From: Aeromicrobium sp. Leaf350
Lineage (GTDB): Bacteria; Actinomycetota; Actinomycetes; Propionibacteriales; Nocardioidaceae
Reading direction: 5' to 3'
DNA length: 64,000 nt
Assembly: GCF_916858655.1 (NCBI RefSeq)
Contig: NZ_CAKASL010000003.1
Coordinates: 248,001-312,000 of the forward strand
The stretch's first letter is position 1. Every line of letters starts with the position of its first letter. Under the pieces are notes generated by a model. It did not search any database and was not told where the DNA came from. It saw only the letters and a program-made list of their open reading frames with translations. This document shows, piece by piece, positions 28,348 to 36,972 of the stretch. The position numbers and the translations under genes are program-made.

Positions 28348-28892
28348 ACCCCCCAAGGCCCGAAAGTGCCTCTCGGTGATCACCCGAACGCTGAGTGAAA
28401 GAGGTGTGTTGAGTTTGAGGGATGGTCGGGCTGGGCTCGGGAGAGTGGTGTGGTTCTAGCGTGCTGACGTGGTGCTGACCTGGTGCGGCGAGGGGCCGTG
28501 AGTGGTCGGTGCCTGATTCGCGGTCGAGGTGGTGACGCGCTGAGCCGTGCGAACTCCGAAGTGGACAGAAGTGAGGCTCTGTTGCGTCGTTGACAAAAAC
28601 GAAGAAATGTCACAGCATGGCGTGGGCGTGATGATGCCCGGTCGGTTGGGTGTCGTCACCGTCAGAAGTCAAGTCATGTCGGCGCTGCTCGTCCTCTCGA
28701 AGGTACGACGTTCGGCGAGCAAACGACGTCGATCGAGATCGCGGCGAAAGGACATCCGGTGACGAGCCTCCCGTCGTGGTTGAAGGTCGGCGTCGCGCCT
28801 GTTCGTCGACACGACGTAGGTGGCGACGACCTGGATCGGGTCGGGCGCTCGATGGTCCGTGCCGCCGGGGCACAGAGCAGCGTGGAACTCTG
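28348..28892. other. Non-coding region upstream of the relaxase; possible oriT
   Basis: A 545-bp stretch between two divergent genes with no convincing gene. It includes direct repeats of 11 bp, GTGCTGACGTG then GTGCTGACCTG (28461-28482), followed by a partial third copy GTGCGGCG, placed where a MobF origin of transfer is expected. From about 28690 to the TGA at 28891-28893 a frame is open and protein-like (EQTTSIEIAAKG, then LPSWLKVGVAPVRR) but has no convincing start. It may be the tail of a truncated gene whose stop overlaps the next start. Confidence 0.5.
28461..28482. other. Candidate oriT iterons
   Basis: Two adjacent 11-bp repeats differing at one position, GTGCTGACGTG and GTGCTGACCTG, lie 114 bp upstream of the chosen relaxase start. 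Location and repetition fit a relaxase-binding site; no nic consensus is asserted. Confidence 0.3.
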
Positions 28893-29618
28893 ATGAGTCA
28901 GCCGCCGGAAGCCTTTCTCGGAGCCACGGAGTTTCTCGACATCGAGCACGAGGCTGTCCGCGAGTTCACGGCAACGGCAGTTGGTAGTGCGAGCACCGAA
29001 CGAGAGAAGTCGGCTCGCTTGTTCACGGCGGTCCGCGATCAGATTTGGTACGACCCCTACTCGGCGTCGGAAGACCCTGCTCACTACCGAGCGAGCTTCG
29101 TCCTAGAAGCGGGGCGTGCCTACTGCGTTCCCAAGGCGGTGCTTCTGACTGCAGTGTGCCGGGCCGCCGGGATCCCGGCTCGGCTCGGCTTCGCCGACGT
29201 CCGCAATCATCTGCAGACTGATTCACTGCGCAGCCTCATGAGCGGGTCGGACTTGTTCGTTTACCACGGCTACAGCTCGCTCTTCATCGACGGTAAATGG
29301 GTGAAGGCGACGCCCGCGTTCAACTCCGAGCTGTGTGCTCGATTCGGCGTTCCCCCGGTCGAGTTCGATGGCGAGCACGACGCGCTGATGCACGCCTTCA
29401 CCGCTGACGGAACTCAGCACATGGAGTACGTCCGGGACCGGGGTGTCTTCGACGACTTGCCGCTAGCCGAGATCCTGACGGAGCTTCGGCGTTCCTATGG
29501 GTCGCTATTGGTCACCTCCGTGGCGTCGGTCGCGGACGAGTTCACTGAAGGTCCTGCCACCAGCGCATCCTCCGGTGGCAGCTCTCATCCGCTCGACTCG
29601 CCGGCGGATCGCCGATGA
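28893..29618 (+). CDS. Transglutaminase-like superfamily protein
   Basis: A 241-residue protein with a transglutaminase-like (papain-fold) core. The probable nucleophile cysteine is in GRAYCVPKAVLLTAVCRAAG and the following IPARLGFADVRNH matches the family. The histidine is in VYHGYSSLFIDGKWVKATPAF. These proteins are usually cysteine peptidases, cross-linkers or acyl transferases of unknown substrate. ATG 28893 overlaps the stop of an open frame upstream. A perfect inverted repeat follows the gene, separating it from the BtrH-like gene. Catalytic geometry looks complete; function unknown. Confidence 0.82.
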   Translation: MSQPPEAFLGATEFLDIEHEAVREFTATAVGSASTEREKSARLFTAVRDQIWYDPYSASEDPAHYRASFVLEAGRAYCVPKAVLLTAVCRAAGIPARLGFADVRNHLQTDSLRSLMSGSDLFVYHGYSSLFIDGKWVKATPAFNSELCARFGVPPVEFDGEHDALMHAFTADGTQHMEYVRDRGVFDDLPLAEILTELRRSYGSLLVTSVASVADEFTEGPATSASSGGSSHPLDSPADRR

Positions 29619-29693
29619 AAACGACCGCCGTGGGCTCGCTCGTTGCGAGGGTCCCGGCCGCCCCACTCGGTCCTGCCCAGTCCTCAGATCACC

Positions 29694-29730
29694 GCGTACG
29701 TATGAGGCGCGCTGCGCCTCATACGTACGC
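29694..29730. terminator. Perfect 17-bp inverted repeat with a 3-nt loop
   Basis: GCGTACGTATGAGGCGC, then loop GCT, then the exact complement. It lies 76 bp after the transglutaminase-like gene and 56 bp before the BtrH-like gene. The most economical reading is a transcription terminator, or an attenuator between two cassette genes; an operator is also possible because each arm contains the smaller palindrome TACGTA. Confidence 0.6.
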
Positions 29731-29785
29731 CGGCTGAGGCTCCTGCTTCAACCCTTCCGTACCGAGACCCGCCAGAGGACGTCAT

Positions 29786-30853
29786 ATGCCAGACACCACG
29801 CTCATTCAGGACTACCCCCACCAGATGGGGGGCCACTGTGGCTCTGGGGCCCTTCGCGACCTGCTGCACTGGAACGGCTTGGGATGGGAGGGTCCGCCGC
29901 GTGAGGGTCTGGTCTTCGCGCTCGGTGGAGCCCTGGGGTTGTCGTACGTGCGATCTAGCGGTCTGATGCCTCCGGTCTACTTGGTGGGTCGAGGCTCGGA
30001 CTTCGAGATCGACCTCCCGGTGCGCCTCGGAGGGAAGGTCAAAGTCCTGACGACAGACGATCCCGACGAAGGGTGGACGTGGGTCCGCGACGAGGTCGAT
30101 GCAGGCCGTCCCAGCCTTGTCTGGGGTGACATTGCCGAGCTCCCGTACCTGCGGGTCAAGCTCCAGATGAGCCGTCACGACATCGTGGTGATTGGCTACG
30201 ACGAGGAGCAGGGCGTGGCCTATGTCGTGGACAACGACCGCGCCGGCGTTCAAGAAGTCCCCCTCGACGCCCTGGCGCGCGCGCGGTCATCGAAGTCCTT
30301 CCCGGAGCCAACGCGCCACTGCACGTACCGGATCACTTGGCCCGATGATCTCCCGGACCTCTCGACGGTGGCGTCCGAGGCGTTCCAGCAGTCCGCATCG
30401 CGGATGAGCCACCCGTCGGGTCCGGGGATCATCGATCTCGCGGCGGCAGGCCACGGCGCCGAAGGCCTCGCCGGGGTGGCGCTGCTGGCCTCCGATGTGC
30501 AGACCTGGGTCGACCTCCCGACCGACGAGCTCGAGGTGCTGCTGTTCAGCCTGAGCGCGTTTGTCGAGAAGGCCGGGACCGGGGGCGGACTGTTCCGCCG
30601 GTTGCTCGCCGATGGATGCGAGGACGTCGCCCGATTGACCGGAGACGGGGCAACCGCTGACCTTGCGGAAGCTGCACTCCGATGCGCGCAGGCGTGGACG
30701 CAGACTGCGCGCGCTGGAGTGCAGCGCGACGTCGACACCCGAGCTCGCGCCGAGGCGGTCGCCGAGGCAGCCAGCGCCTTGCCCGACCTCGAGGCGAAGG
30801 TGGTCGAGTCACTGGAAGCGGCCGCCGAATCCCTGGCGGCAGCGGATCGTTGA
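29786..30853 (+). CDS. BtrH N-terminal-domain / DUF4872 family protein (papain-like acyltransferase)
   Basis: A 355-residue protein. Residues about 10-185 match the BtrH N-terminal fold: GGHCGSGALRDLLHWNG with the putative nucleophile Cys, EGLVFALGGALGLSY, and a histidine in MSRHDIVVIGYDE with Asp in VVDNDR. BtrH transfers a protected amino-acyl chain from a carrier protein onto an antibiotic core in butirosin synthesis; most relatives are uncharacterised. The C-terminal part (about 200-355) is helical and Ala/Glu-rich. ATG 29786 is preceded by AGAGGA. The thioesterase and acyltransferase genes downstream suggest acyl-group handling. Confidence 0.78.
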   Translation: MPDTTLIQDYPHQMGGHCGSGALRDLLHWNGLGWEGPPREGLVFALGGALGLSYVRSSGLMPPVYLVGRGSDFEIDLPVRLGGKVKVLTTDDPDEGWTWVRDEVDAGRPSLVWGDIAELPYLRVKLQMSRHDIVVIGYDEEQGVAYVVDNDRAGVQEVPLDALARARSSKSFPEPTRHCTYRITWPDDLPDLSTVASEAFQQSASRMSHPSGPGIIDLAAAGHGAEGLAGVALLASDVQTWVDLPTDELEVLLFSLSAFVEKAGTGGGLFRRLLADGCEDVARLTGDGATADLAEAALRCAQAWTQTARAGVQRDVDTRARAEAVAEAASALPDLEAKVVESLEAAAESLAAADR

Positions 30854-30873
30854 GTGTTGAGGTGACAGGCGAG

Positions 30874-31446
30874 ATGGACGTGCAGCGACCTGGTGGCAAC
30901 GACCCGACCCTGAGTAGCGACGCTGAGATCCGACGAGCGGACGCGGTGCTCTTCGCGCAGTGGACATCCCACCTCGCAGCTCAGGAGGCCGCGGCTATCG
31001 GCCAGACGCTGCCTCCTCATTCGCAGGAATGCGTCGGGTGCGGACCAGCCAATCCTGCAGGTCTCGGCCTGCAGGTGGTACGCACCGCGGACGGGGTTGA
31101 GGCGGTCCACAGCTTCTCTGACGCGCACGTCGGTGCACCTGGCATCGCCCACGGAGGCGCTGTCGCGCTCGCTTTCGACGACCTGTTCGGCTTCACCCTC
31201 TACACCGTCGGCGCGCTCGCAGTCACCCGCAGCATCACCGTCGAGTACCGGGCCCCGTTCCGTCTCCACCGCCCGTACACCTTCCGCGCGCAGTTGCGAG
31301 AACAAGACGGTCGGCGGCTTCTCCTCGACGCTGAGGCATGGGACGACGCTGGACGGAGCGCGGGCTCGGCCACAGCCACTTTCGTCGTAGTGGGTGCTGG
31401 ACATTTCGTCCCAGGCACGAAGTCGACTCCGGGCGTCGAGGGCTGA
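30874..31446 (+). CDS. PaaI-type hotdog-fold thioesterase
   Basis: About 190 residues. The hotdog domain (about 50-180) carries the family motif HGGAVALAFDDLFG, preceded by CVGCGPANPAGLGL, a Cys-Gly-Cys/NPxGLGL signature of acyl-CoA thioesterases. It probably hydrolyses an acyl- or aryl-CoA. Start ATG 30874 is used; in-frame GTG 30862 is close to the BtrH-like stop and is an alternative. It is 20 bp downstream of the BtrH-like gene and 43 bp upstream of the PlsC gene on the same strand, so a short operon is likely. Confidence 0.85.
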   Translation: MDVQRPGGNDPTLSSDAEIRRADAVLFAQWTSHLAAQEAAAIGQTLPPHSQECVGCGPANPAGLGLQVVRTADGVEAVHSFSDAHVGAPGIAHGGAVALAFDDLFGFTLYTVGALAVTRSITVEYRAPFRLHRPYTFRAQLREQDGRRLLLDAEAWDDAGRSAGSATATFVVVGAGHFVPGTKSTPGVEG

Positions 31447-31489
31447 CGGCGGGCGAGCTGTGGTGACCAGGCCGTGGAGAGGGAGAACG

Positions 31490-32158
31490 ATGCCGCGGTG
31501 GGGCGCGGCGTGGTGGACCGCGTTCCTGGTCTGCAAACCCGTGTTGCTGATCGTGCGTCGCCGCGACTGGCGAGGTCTCGACGGCATCCCGCGGCATGGA
31601 GGCGCGCTGCTCGCCGTCAATCACGTCTCGGAAGTTGATCCGCTGCTCGTCGCCGAAGCCGTGCTTGCCACGGGTCGGACGCCGGCCTTCCTGGCCAAGA
31701 GCAGCTTGTTCGGCAGCGGAATTGTGGGCTGGTGGTTCCGGGCTGCCGGCCACGTCGAGGTGGACCGCGACCGTGGTCGTGGGGGATTCGATGCGGCCCT
31801 GCAAGCACTCCGCAGCGGAGCTCTTGTCGTCGTGTACCCGGAAGGGTCCATCACCAAGAACAGTGACGGTCGTCTGATGGAGCTGAAGTCGGGAGCCGTG
31901 CGACTTGCGCTGGAGTCAGGTGTTCCGCTCATCCCGGTGGCGCAGCTCGGAGCCCAGGAGATCCTCCCGGCGTACAGCCGTCGTCCGCGGCTTCTCAAGC
32001 GTCCCGTGGTCACGATCGACGTCGGTCGACCTCTAGGGCTGGACGACCTCCGCGGGCGCGGATCGGATCCGGATGCCGTCCAAGTCGGGACGCGTCGCTT
32101 GGCAGACATCCTGGCCACCATGATCGAGGATCTGGCAGGAGACCGGAGCCTCGTGTGA
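31490..32158 (+). CDS. 1-acyl-sn-glycerol-3-phosphate acyltransferase (PlsC family)
   Basis: A 222-residue lysophosphatidate-acyltransferase-type membrane enzyme. The catalytic HX4D motif is NHVSEVDP, the glycerol-phosphate binding motif is VYPEGSIT, and VPLIPVAQLGA is the fourth conserved block. ATG 31490 has GGGAG five bases upstream. It completes a cassette of acyl-handling genes. Together with the alkane hydroxylase opposite it may channel fatty acids made from alkanes into lipids, though this is only context. It is convergent with the reductase gene of the CYP153 operon. Confidence 0.9.
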   Translation: MPRWGAAWWTAFLVCKPVLLIVRRRDWRGLDGIPRHGGALLAVNHVSEVDPLLVAEAVLATGRTPAFLAKSSLFGSGIVGWWFRAAGHVEVDRDRGRGGFDAALQALRSGALVVVYPEGSITKNSDGRLMELKSGAVRLALESGVPLIPVAQLGAQEILPAYSRRPRLLKRPVVTIDVGRPLGLDDLRGRGSDPDAVQVGTRRLADILATMIEDLAGDRSLV

Positions 32159-32203
32159 GGCCGTTCGACGTACTTCAGGACGCCGAGGCGTCCGCCCACC
32201 ACT

Positions 32204-33406
32204 TCAACCGACGGACTGGCCGACGAGTTCCTCCCGCAGCACGGGTGTCCGCTGGGTGATGACTCGCTTGCTGAACATGAAGTCGCGCGGCCGGTTGACG
32301 CAGTCGGCAGCAATGAGTTCGCCGTCGCGCAGATAGAAGCAGGTGAAGTCTCGGTCGCGAGCTGGGTCGCCGCTCAGGATGACCTCGTCGTACCCGGTGT
32401 TGAGGCCGGCGATCTGGAGCTTGAGGTCGTACTGGTCCGACCAGAACCATGGCAATGCGGCGATCTCCTTGGGCTTGTCGCACATCGATGCTGCGGCGAC
32501 CTTGGCCTGCTCGCTCGCGCTCGACACCGACTCGAGCCGAATTCGTCGGCCGTAGCGGGCGATGTCGTGGCTGGCGCAGTCGCCGGCAGCCACGATATTG
32601 GGGTCGCTGGTGCGTGCGTGCGAGTCGATCAGGATGCCGTTGTCCACGACGAGGCCCGCTGCTGCAGCCAGCTCGACGTTCGGTTCGACGCCGATGCCGA
32701 CGATGACGATGTCGGCGGAGATGTTCTCACCGGATGCGAGGACCACCTTGCGAACCTGGGCGTCGCCGGTGAGTGCCTGGACGAGGGCACCGGTCCGCAC
32801 GACGACCCCCTCCTCCCGGTGGATCCGATCGAAGAACGCCGAGACCTCAGGTGCAGTGACGCGTTCAAGGACCCGTTCGGTCGCCTCCAGGACGGTCACG
32901 TCCAGGCCTAGCGCCCGAAGCGAGGCGGCCGTCTCGAGTCCGATGTAGCCGCCACCGACGATCACGGCGCGACGCGCGGTGGCGGCGGCTTCGCGGATGA
33001 GTTCGACGTCGGCTGCCGTGCGCAGGTAGAAAACTCCGGCCAGGTCGGCTCCTGGTGCCGGAAGTCGACGGGCGCGAGCGCCCAGGCACAGCGCGAGCTT
33101 GTCGTAGCGCAGGGACTCTCTATTGCTCAACGCGAGCTGCCCCGCCGGGCGGTCGATCGCGTCGACCGTGACGTCCTGGAGCTGGATGTCCTGCTTGGCG
33201 TAGAACTCGGCGCTGCGGATTGCCAAGTCCTCGAGTGTGTTCTTGCCCGCGAGGTAGGCCTTCGAAAGAGGAGGGCGTTGGTAGGGCAGCGCTGACTCGT
33301 TGCCGATGAGGATGATCTCCCCGTCCCACTTCTCCTGGCGCAGGCTGGCCGCGAGCTGTGCTCCAGCGTGGCTCGCTCCGACGATCACAGCTCGCGACTT
33401 GGTCAT
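32204..33406 (-). CDS. Ferredoxin-NAD(P)H reductase of the CYP153 system
   Basis: A 400-residue FAD protein of the putidaredoxin/rubredoxin reductase family. It passes electrons from NAD(P)H to the [2Fe-2S] ferredoxin encoded two genes upstream. FAD site AVIVGASHAGAQLAASLR, NAD site AVIVGGGYIGLETAASL, second FAD contact VAAGDCASHD. Starts at ATG 33406, overlapping the P450 stop by four bases (ATGA), so expression is tied to the P450. Confidence 0.93.
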   Translation of the reverse strand: MTKSRAVIVGASHAGAQLAASLRQEKWDGEIILIGNESALPYQRPPLSKAYLAGKNTLEDLAIRSAEFYAKQDIQLQDVTVDAIDRPAGQLALSNRESLRYDKLALCLGARARRLPAPGADLAGVFYLRTAADVELIREAAATARRAVIVGGGYIGLETAASLRALGLDVTVLEATERVLERVTAPEVSAFFDRIHREEGVVVRTGALVQALTGDAQVRKVVLASGENISADIVIVGIGVEPNVELAAAAGLVVDNGILIDSHARTSDPNIVAAGDCASHDIARYGRRIRLESVSSASEQAKVAAASMCDKPKEIAALPWFWSDQYDLKLQIAGLNTGYDEVILSGDPARDRDFTCFYLRDGELIAADCVNRPRDFMFSKRVITQRTPVLREELVGQSVG

Positions 33407-34791
33407 GCGTTGGTCTTCGGCGTGAGCTGCACCATCAGCTTGCTGATGCCCCGCACGAAGTTCGACTGGACGTACTCCGGTTCGCCGACGACCTCGATGT
33501 TCTCGAATCGCGGCAGCAGCTCTTCCCAGAGGATCTTCAGCTGCAGCTCGGCCAGCCGGTTACCCATGCACCGGTGGACGCCGAAACCGAACGAGATGTG
33601 GTTGCGCGCATTTGCCCGGTCGATGATCAGGTCATCGGCGCGGTCGAACAGCGCCTCGTCGCGGTTGCCGGAGGCGTACCACATGACGACCTTGTCGCCC
33701 TTGCGGATGAACTGGCCGTTGAGCACGACATCCTTCTTGGCGACACGGCGCATGTAGGCGAGCGGGGTCTGCCAGCGAATGATCTCCGAGACCATGTTGG
33801 GAATCAGGTCGGGATTTGCCTTCAGCTTCTCGAACTGGTCGGGGAAGCGGTTCAGGGCCAGCACGCCGCCGCTCATCGAATTCCGGGTCGTGTCGTTTCC
33901 GCCGACGATCAGCAGCGTCAAATTGCCGATGAACTCCATGGGCCGATCGATCAGGTCCTTGGTGTCCTCGTTGCTCTGCAGCATGGTGATCAGGTCGAAG
34001 CCGGGCGCCTCGCCGGCGGCAGTCCTTGCGGCTTTGTCGCGCCAGAGGGCGCTCAGACCGAGCGCCGCATCGCGCATGCCGCGGAACACCTTGTCATTGT
34101 CGGAGGGGCCACCGTTGGCCTGCTCCATCGAGGACGCCAGGTCCGACCACTCGACCAGCTTGTGGCGTTGCTCGTACGGAAAGTCCAGCAGCGTGGCGAG
34201 CATCCGCGCGGTGAGCTCCACCGAGACATTGCTGACCCAGTCGAACGGCTTGTCCACGGGTAGGTCGTCGAGGACCTCTTGGACGCGTGAACGGATGAGT
34301 CCTTCCATCTCACGCAGATTCTTGGGGGCGACGACGCCTTGGACAGCGGCTCGCTGGAGGTCGTGTCGCGGCGGGTCCATCGCGATGAACATCTCGACGT
34401 CGAGGAATCGCGGCGGAGTGCCGATGATGATGAACGGCTCGGCGGAGAAGGCCTCGTGGTTCTTGTCGACGGCCACGATGTCGGCGTGGCGCGTAACGGA
34501 CCAGAACGGTCCGAATGGGCTGTTCGCCTGGTAGTGGACCGGGGCTTCCCTGCGCAGACGCTCGAAGTAGGAGAGCCAGCGACCCTGGCGGTACATGAAC
34601 GGGTTGCTGACGTCGATGTCGGTCAGCTCCACGTCCTCCACGGGCGGGATCGGCTCCTCGACGAACATCTTCTGACCGTTGGTTCCCGTTACCCAGCGGC
34701 GGGTCTTGTCGTAGAGGTGCGCACCCTGGATCTGCCGGTCAACCGGGATGGTCGACTGGACCTTGGTGGTGATGGCTTCTGAGATCTTCAT
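33403..34791 (-). CDS. Cytochrome P450, CYP153 family alkane hydroxylase
   Basis: A 462-residue soluble P450 expected to hydroxylate the terminal carbon of medium-chain n-alkanes or fatty acids. The heme-thiolate motif is FGFGVHRCMGNRL (Cys408), the oxygen-activation helix GGNDTTRNSMSGG, and the ExxR motif SEIIRWQ. Several stretches are near-identical to what is known for CYP153A: DIDVSNPFMYRQG, NSPFGPFWSVTRHADI, MEFIGNLTLLIVGG and GDKVVMWYASGNRDE. The N-terminus has the RQIQGAHLYD-type lead segment. It forms an operon with ferredoxin (upstream) and reductase (downstream) and is divergent, with the ferredoxin, from an AraC regulator. CYP153 clusters are often mobile, as here. Confidence 0.95.
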   Translation of the reverse strand: MKISEAITTKVQSTIPVDRQIQGAHLYDKTRRWVTGTNGQKMFVEEPIPPVEDVELTDIDVSNPFMYRQGRWLSYFERLRREAPVHYQANSPFGPFWSVTRHADIVAVDKNHEAFSAEPFIIIGTPPRFLDVEMFIAMDPPRHDLQRAAVQGVVAPKNLREMEGLIRSRVQEVLDDLPVDKPFDWVSNVSVELTARMLATLLDFPYEQRHKLVEWSDLASSMEQANGGPSDNDKVFRGMRDAALGLSALWRDKAARTAAGEAPGFDLITMLQSNEDTKDLIDRPMEFIGNLTLLIVGGNDTTRNSMSGGVLALNRFPDQFEKLKANPDLIPNMVSEIIRWQTPLAYMRRVAKKDVVLNGQFIRKGDKVVMWYASGNRDEALFDRADDLIIDRANARNHISFGFGVHRCMGNRLAELQLKILWEELLPRFENIEVVGEPEYVQSNFVRGISKLMVQLTPKTNA

Positions 34792-34816
34792 GGCGTGGCT
34801 TCCGTCTCTCTCGTCG

Positions 34817-35137
34817 TCACAGCTGGAATTCGGGCAGTTCGACGGTCAAGCCGTCCCACGAGGCGCAGACCGCCATCTGGCACGCGAGCCGCGAGGTCGG
34901 CTGCCGCTCGGGGTTCATCGCGAGCATCTCTTCCTCTTCCGCTCCGGACAGGCCGACCTGCTCGGACCACTGCGGGTCGACGACCACGTGGCAAGTCCCG
35001 CAGGCAGCCTCGCCACCACAGTCCCCGTCGATACCGGGGATCGCCTCGTTGACCGCGACCTGCATCAACGACCGTCCCTCCTCAAGGGGGGCTTCGTACT
35101 TCTCGCCGTCGTGCGACACGAAGGTGACAACTGCCAT
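34817..35137 (-). CDS. [2Fe-2S] ferredoxin of the CYP153 system
   Basis: A 106-residue plant/adrenodoxin-type ferredoxin, the direct electron donor to the P450. Cluster ligands are Cys40, Cys46, Cys49 and Cys86 (GDCGGEAACGTC and RLACQM), the adrenodoxin spacing. ATG 35137 follows CAGGAGACCC. First gene of the ferredoxin-P450-reductase operon; 25 bp separate it from the P450. Confidence 0.94.
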   Translation of the reverse strand: MAVVTFVSHDGEKYEAPLEEGRSLMQVAVNEAIPGIDGDCGGEAACGTCHVVVDPQWSEQVGLSGAEEEEMLAMNPERQPTSRLACQMAVCASWDGLTVELPEFQL

Positions 35138-35262
35138 GTGGGTCTCCTGAAGAACTGTCCCGCGCGTGATGAACTTCATACGAGTGTTGCCGGGTTGGAT
35201 ATCGGTGGCTATGGTCGCCGGAGTCAATTACTTGTGATTTCGGCTCACGGAGAGGCGGTTTC

Positions 35263-36276
35263 GTGATCATGGTCGAGCCTTGCGTTCCGCCACTCGCCTT
35301 TGTGCAACTGCTCGCGAGCCAGGCGCTCGAGCCGGACGCCGTCGCGCGGTTCCGTCGTGTCATGACTCGCGAGGGAGTCAGCGAGTCGACCATGGTCGAG
35401 CGTGACGTCCAGGCACCTCTGCGCTGGTTCAGGGAGGTGTACCCGGCGTTGGACTCCGCTCAGGCGACTCATCTCGGGCGGGCGTGCGCAGCGCAGGCGC
35501 AGCTGACCACCTTCGGGCCACTGAGCCTGCCGCTGGTCAGTGCCGGCTCGGTCGCGGAGATCGTGGAGCTGCTGACCTACTTGCCGTTGATCTCGACCGC
35601 GCTCAGTCCTCAGCTGCATCACTCCGATCACGGTCTGACGGTCGGTTTCACCGGCCACATGGGTGATCCGGACCTGGATCGGTTGGTGATCACCTACTGC
35701 GGATCGGCACTCGTGCGTCTGCTGAAGCTGCTCGTAGGTGACATGTCGACCGTCACCCTGCATCTGGCATGGTCGGCGCCCCCCGGCCTGGCCGATGATT
35801 CGGATGTGGTGAGCGGTCAGCTGGCCTTCGATGCCCCGATCTCATTCCTCCGGGTACCTGCTGAGACCCTCAGCGAGGTGTGTCGGTTCTCGGATCCGAT
35901 CGCCTATCGGCACGCGATCGCCGAGCTGGAGAAGGCTCTCGAGCGCCGCAATGGGCCGCTGTCGTTCTCGCGAACCGTGAGGCTTCTGGTGGATGAAGGC
36001 GACGTCCTGAGAAGCAGCCAATCGGTCGCCGATGAGCTGTCGATGTCGGCCAGCACCCTCAAGCGACGACTCGCTGATGAGGGCACCACATTCCGTGAGC
36101 TGCGCGAGACTTCGTTGCGAGAGCGCGCGGTGCTGCGTCTGCTCGAACGAACGGCGACGGTGAGCGAGATTGCCAGCGACCTTGGATACGGCGATCTCAC
36201 GAACTTCTCGCACGCGTTCAAGCGATGGACCGGACAGTCTCCGAGCCAGTTCCAACGCGAGCGGGGAGTGCGGTGA
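35263..36276 (+). CDS. AraC-family regulator of the alkane hydroxylase operon
   Basis: A 337-residue regulator with an N-terminal ligand-binding domain of the OruR/arabinose-binding-like type and a C-terminal double HTH: VADELSMSASTLKRRLADEG and SEIASDLGYGDLTNFSHAFK then RWTGQSPSQFQRER. It is divergent from the ferredoxin-CYP153-reductase operon, with 125 bp between starts. An AraC activator is known to control CYP153 in Dietzia (CypR), so an alkane-responsive activator is the natural reading. GTG 35263 is used; ATG 35269 is two codons later. Confidence 0.9.
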   Translation: MIMVEPCVPPLAFVQLLASQALEPDAVARFRRVMTREGVSESTMVERDVQAPLRWFREVYPALDSAQATHLGRACAAQAQLTTFGPLSLPLVSAGSVAEIVELLTYLPLISTALSPQLHHSDHGLTVGFTGHMGDPDLDRLVITYCGSALVRLLKLLVGDMSTVTLHLAWSAPPGLADDSDVVSGQLAFDAPISFLRVPAETLSEVCRFSDPIAYRHAIAELEKALERRNGPLSFSRTVRLLVDEGDVLRSSQSVADELSMSASTLKRRLADEGTTFRELRETSLRERAVLRLLERTATVSEIASDLGYGDLTNFSHAFKRWTGQSPSQFQRERGVR

Positions 36277-36303
36277 CGCGAGCGCTCTCCCAGGTGCGCC
36301 GAA

Positions 36304-36972
36304 TCAGCGGACGGTGACGGCGGGGTCGACTCCCCGGGCCCCGTCGGCGGTCTCGGATCGACGCAGTCCGAGGTACCGAAGTGCCACCTCGGAGATCTGC
36401 TGGCCGGTGGCCTCGGCATCTGCCCCCGGAAGGGCCAGGTGGCTGACGGCGAGTCGGACAAGGGCGTCCGTCGCGTTCTGGACGTCGGTGACGTCCAGTT
36501 GGGGGAACTGCTGGTGCATCCACGCCGCCAGGGCCTCGCTCGCGACGTCGAGCAGACGTCCGGAGGTCGTGATGAGAGGAAGCATGCCCTTGCGGGCGTC
36601 GAGGACGTCGGTCTTCAGCGCCGGATCGCGGTGCGAGACGAGGACTGCACGCAACAAGGGACTTCTCTCCGCCTCGGCCAAGGTGTAATGCACCGCCGCC
36701 TGAATCCCGCCCGCGGCGTCGGTTGAGTAATGGGCCAGTACGTCCTTGATGCCGGCTAAGAACCGGTCGGCCTCGTGGAGGACCAGGGCTTCGCCAAGGG
36801 CCTGCTTGTCACCGAACTCCTTGTAGAGCATGGCGCGCGGGGCGCCGATCAGGATCGCGATGTGACCCACCCGGACCTTGTCCCAGCCCTTCTCGACCGT
36901 CTCGGCGTAAGCCGCCTCCAACACACGCCTCCGCAGGTGAGCTCTGTAGGACTCCCGGAGCGGCGTGGCCAT
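36304..36972 (-). CDS. TetR/AcrR family transcriptional regulator
   Basis: A 222-residue regulator with an N-terminal HTH (about residues 10-56: RRRVLEAAYAETVEKGWDKV then RVGHIAILIGAPRAMLYKEF) and a helical ligand domain. ATG 36972 (MATPLRES). It is convergent with the AraC gene. An imperfect TGTC/GACA inverted repeat at 36991-37006, just upstream of the start, could be an autoregulatory operator. Target genes are unknown; the hydrophobic-substrate cassettes nearby are candidates. Confidence 0.88.
   Translation of the reverse strand: MATPLRESYRAHLRRRVLEAAYAETVEKGWDKVRVGHIAILIGAPRAMLYKEFGDKQALGEALVLHEADRFLAGIKDVLAHYSTDAAGGIQAAVHYTLAEAERSPLLRAVLVSHRDPALKTDVLDARKGMLPLITTSGRLLDVASEALAAWMHQQFPQLDVTDVQNATDALVRLAVSHLALPGADAEATGQQISEVALRYLGLRRSETADGARGVDPAVTVR

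Noticed and set aside
28650..28892. N-terminal extension of the transglutaminase-like protein
   Set aside because: The extension is Arg/Ser-rich and composition-driven; family homology begins only after ATG 28893.
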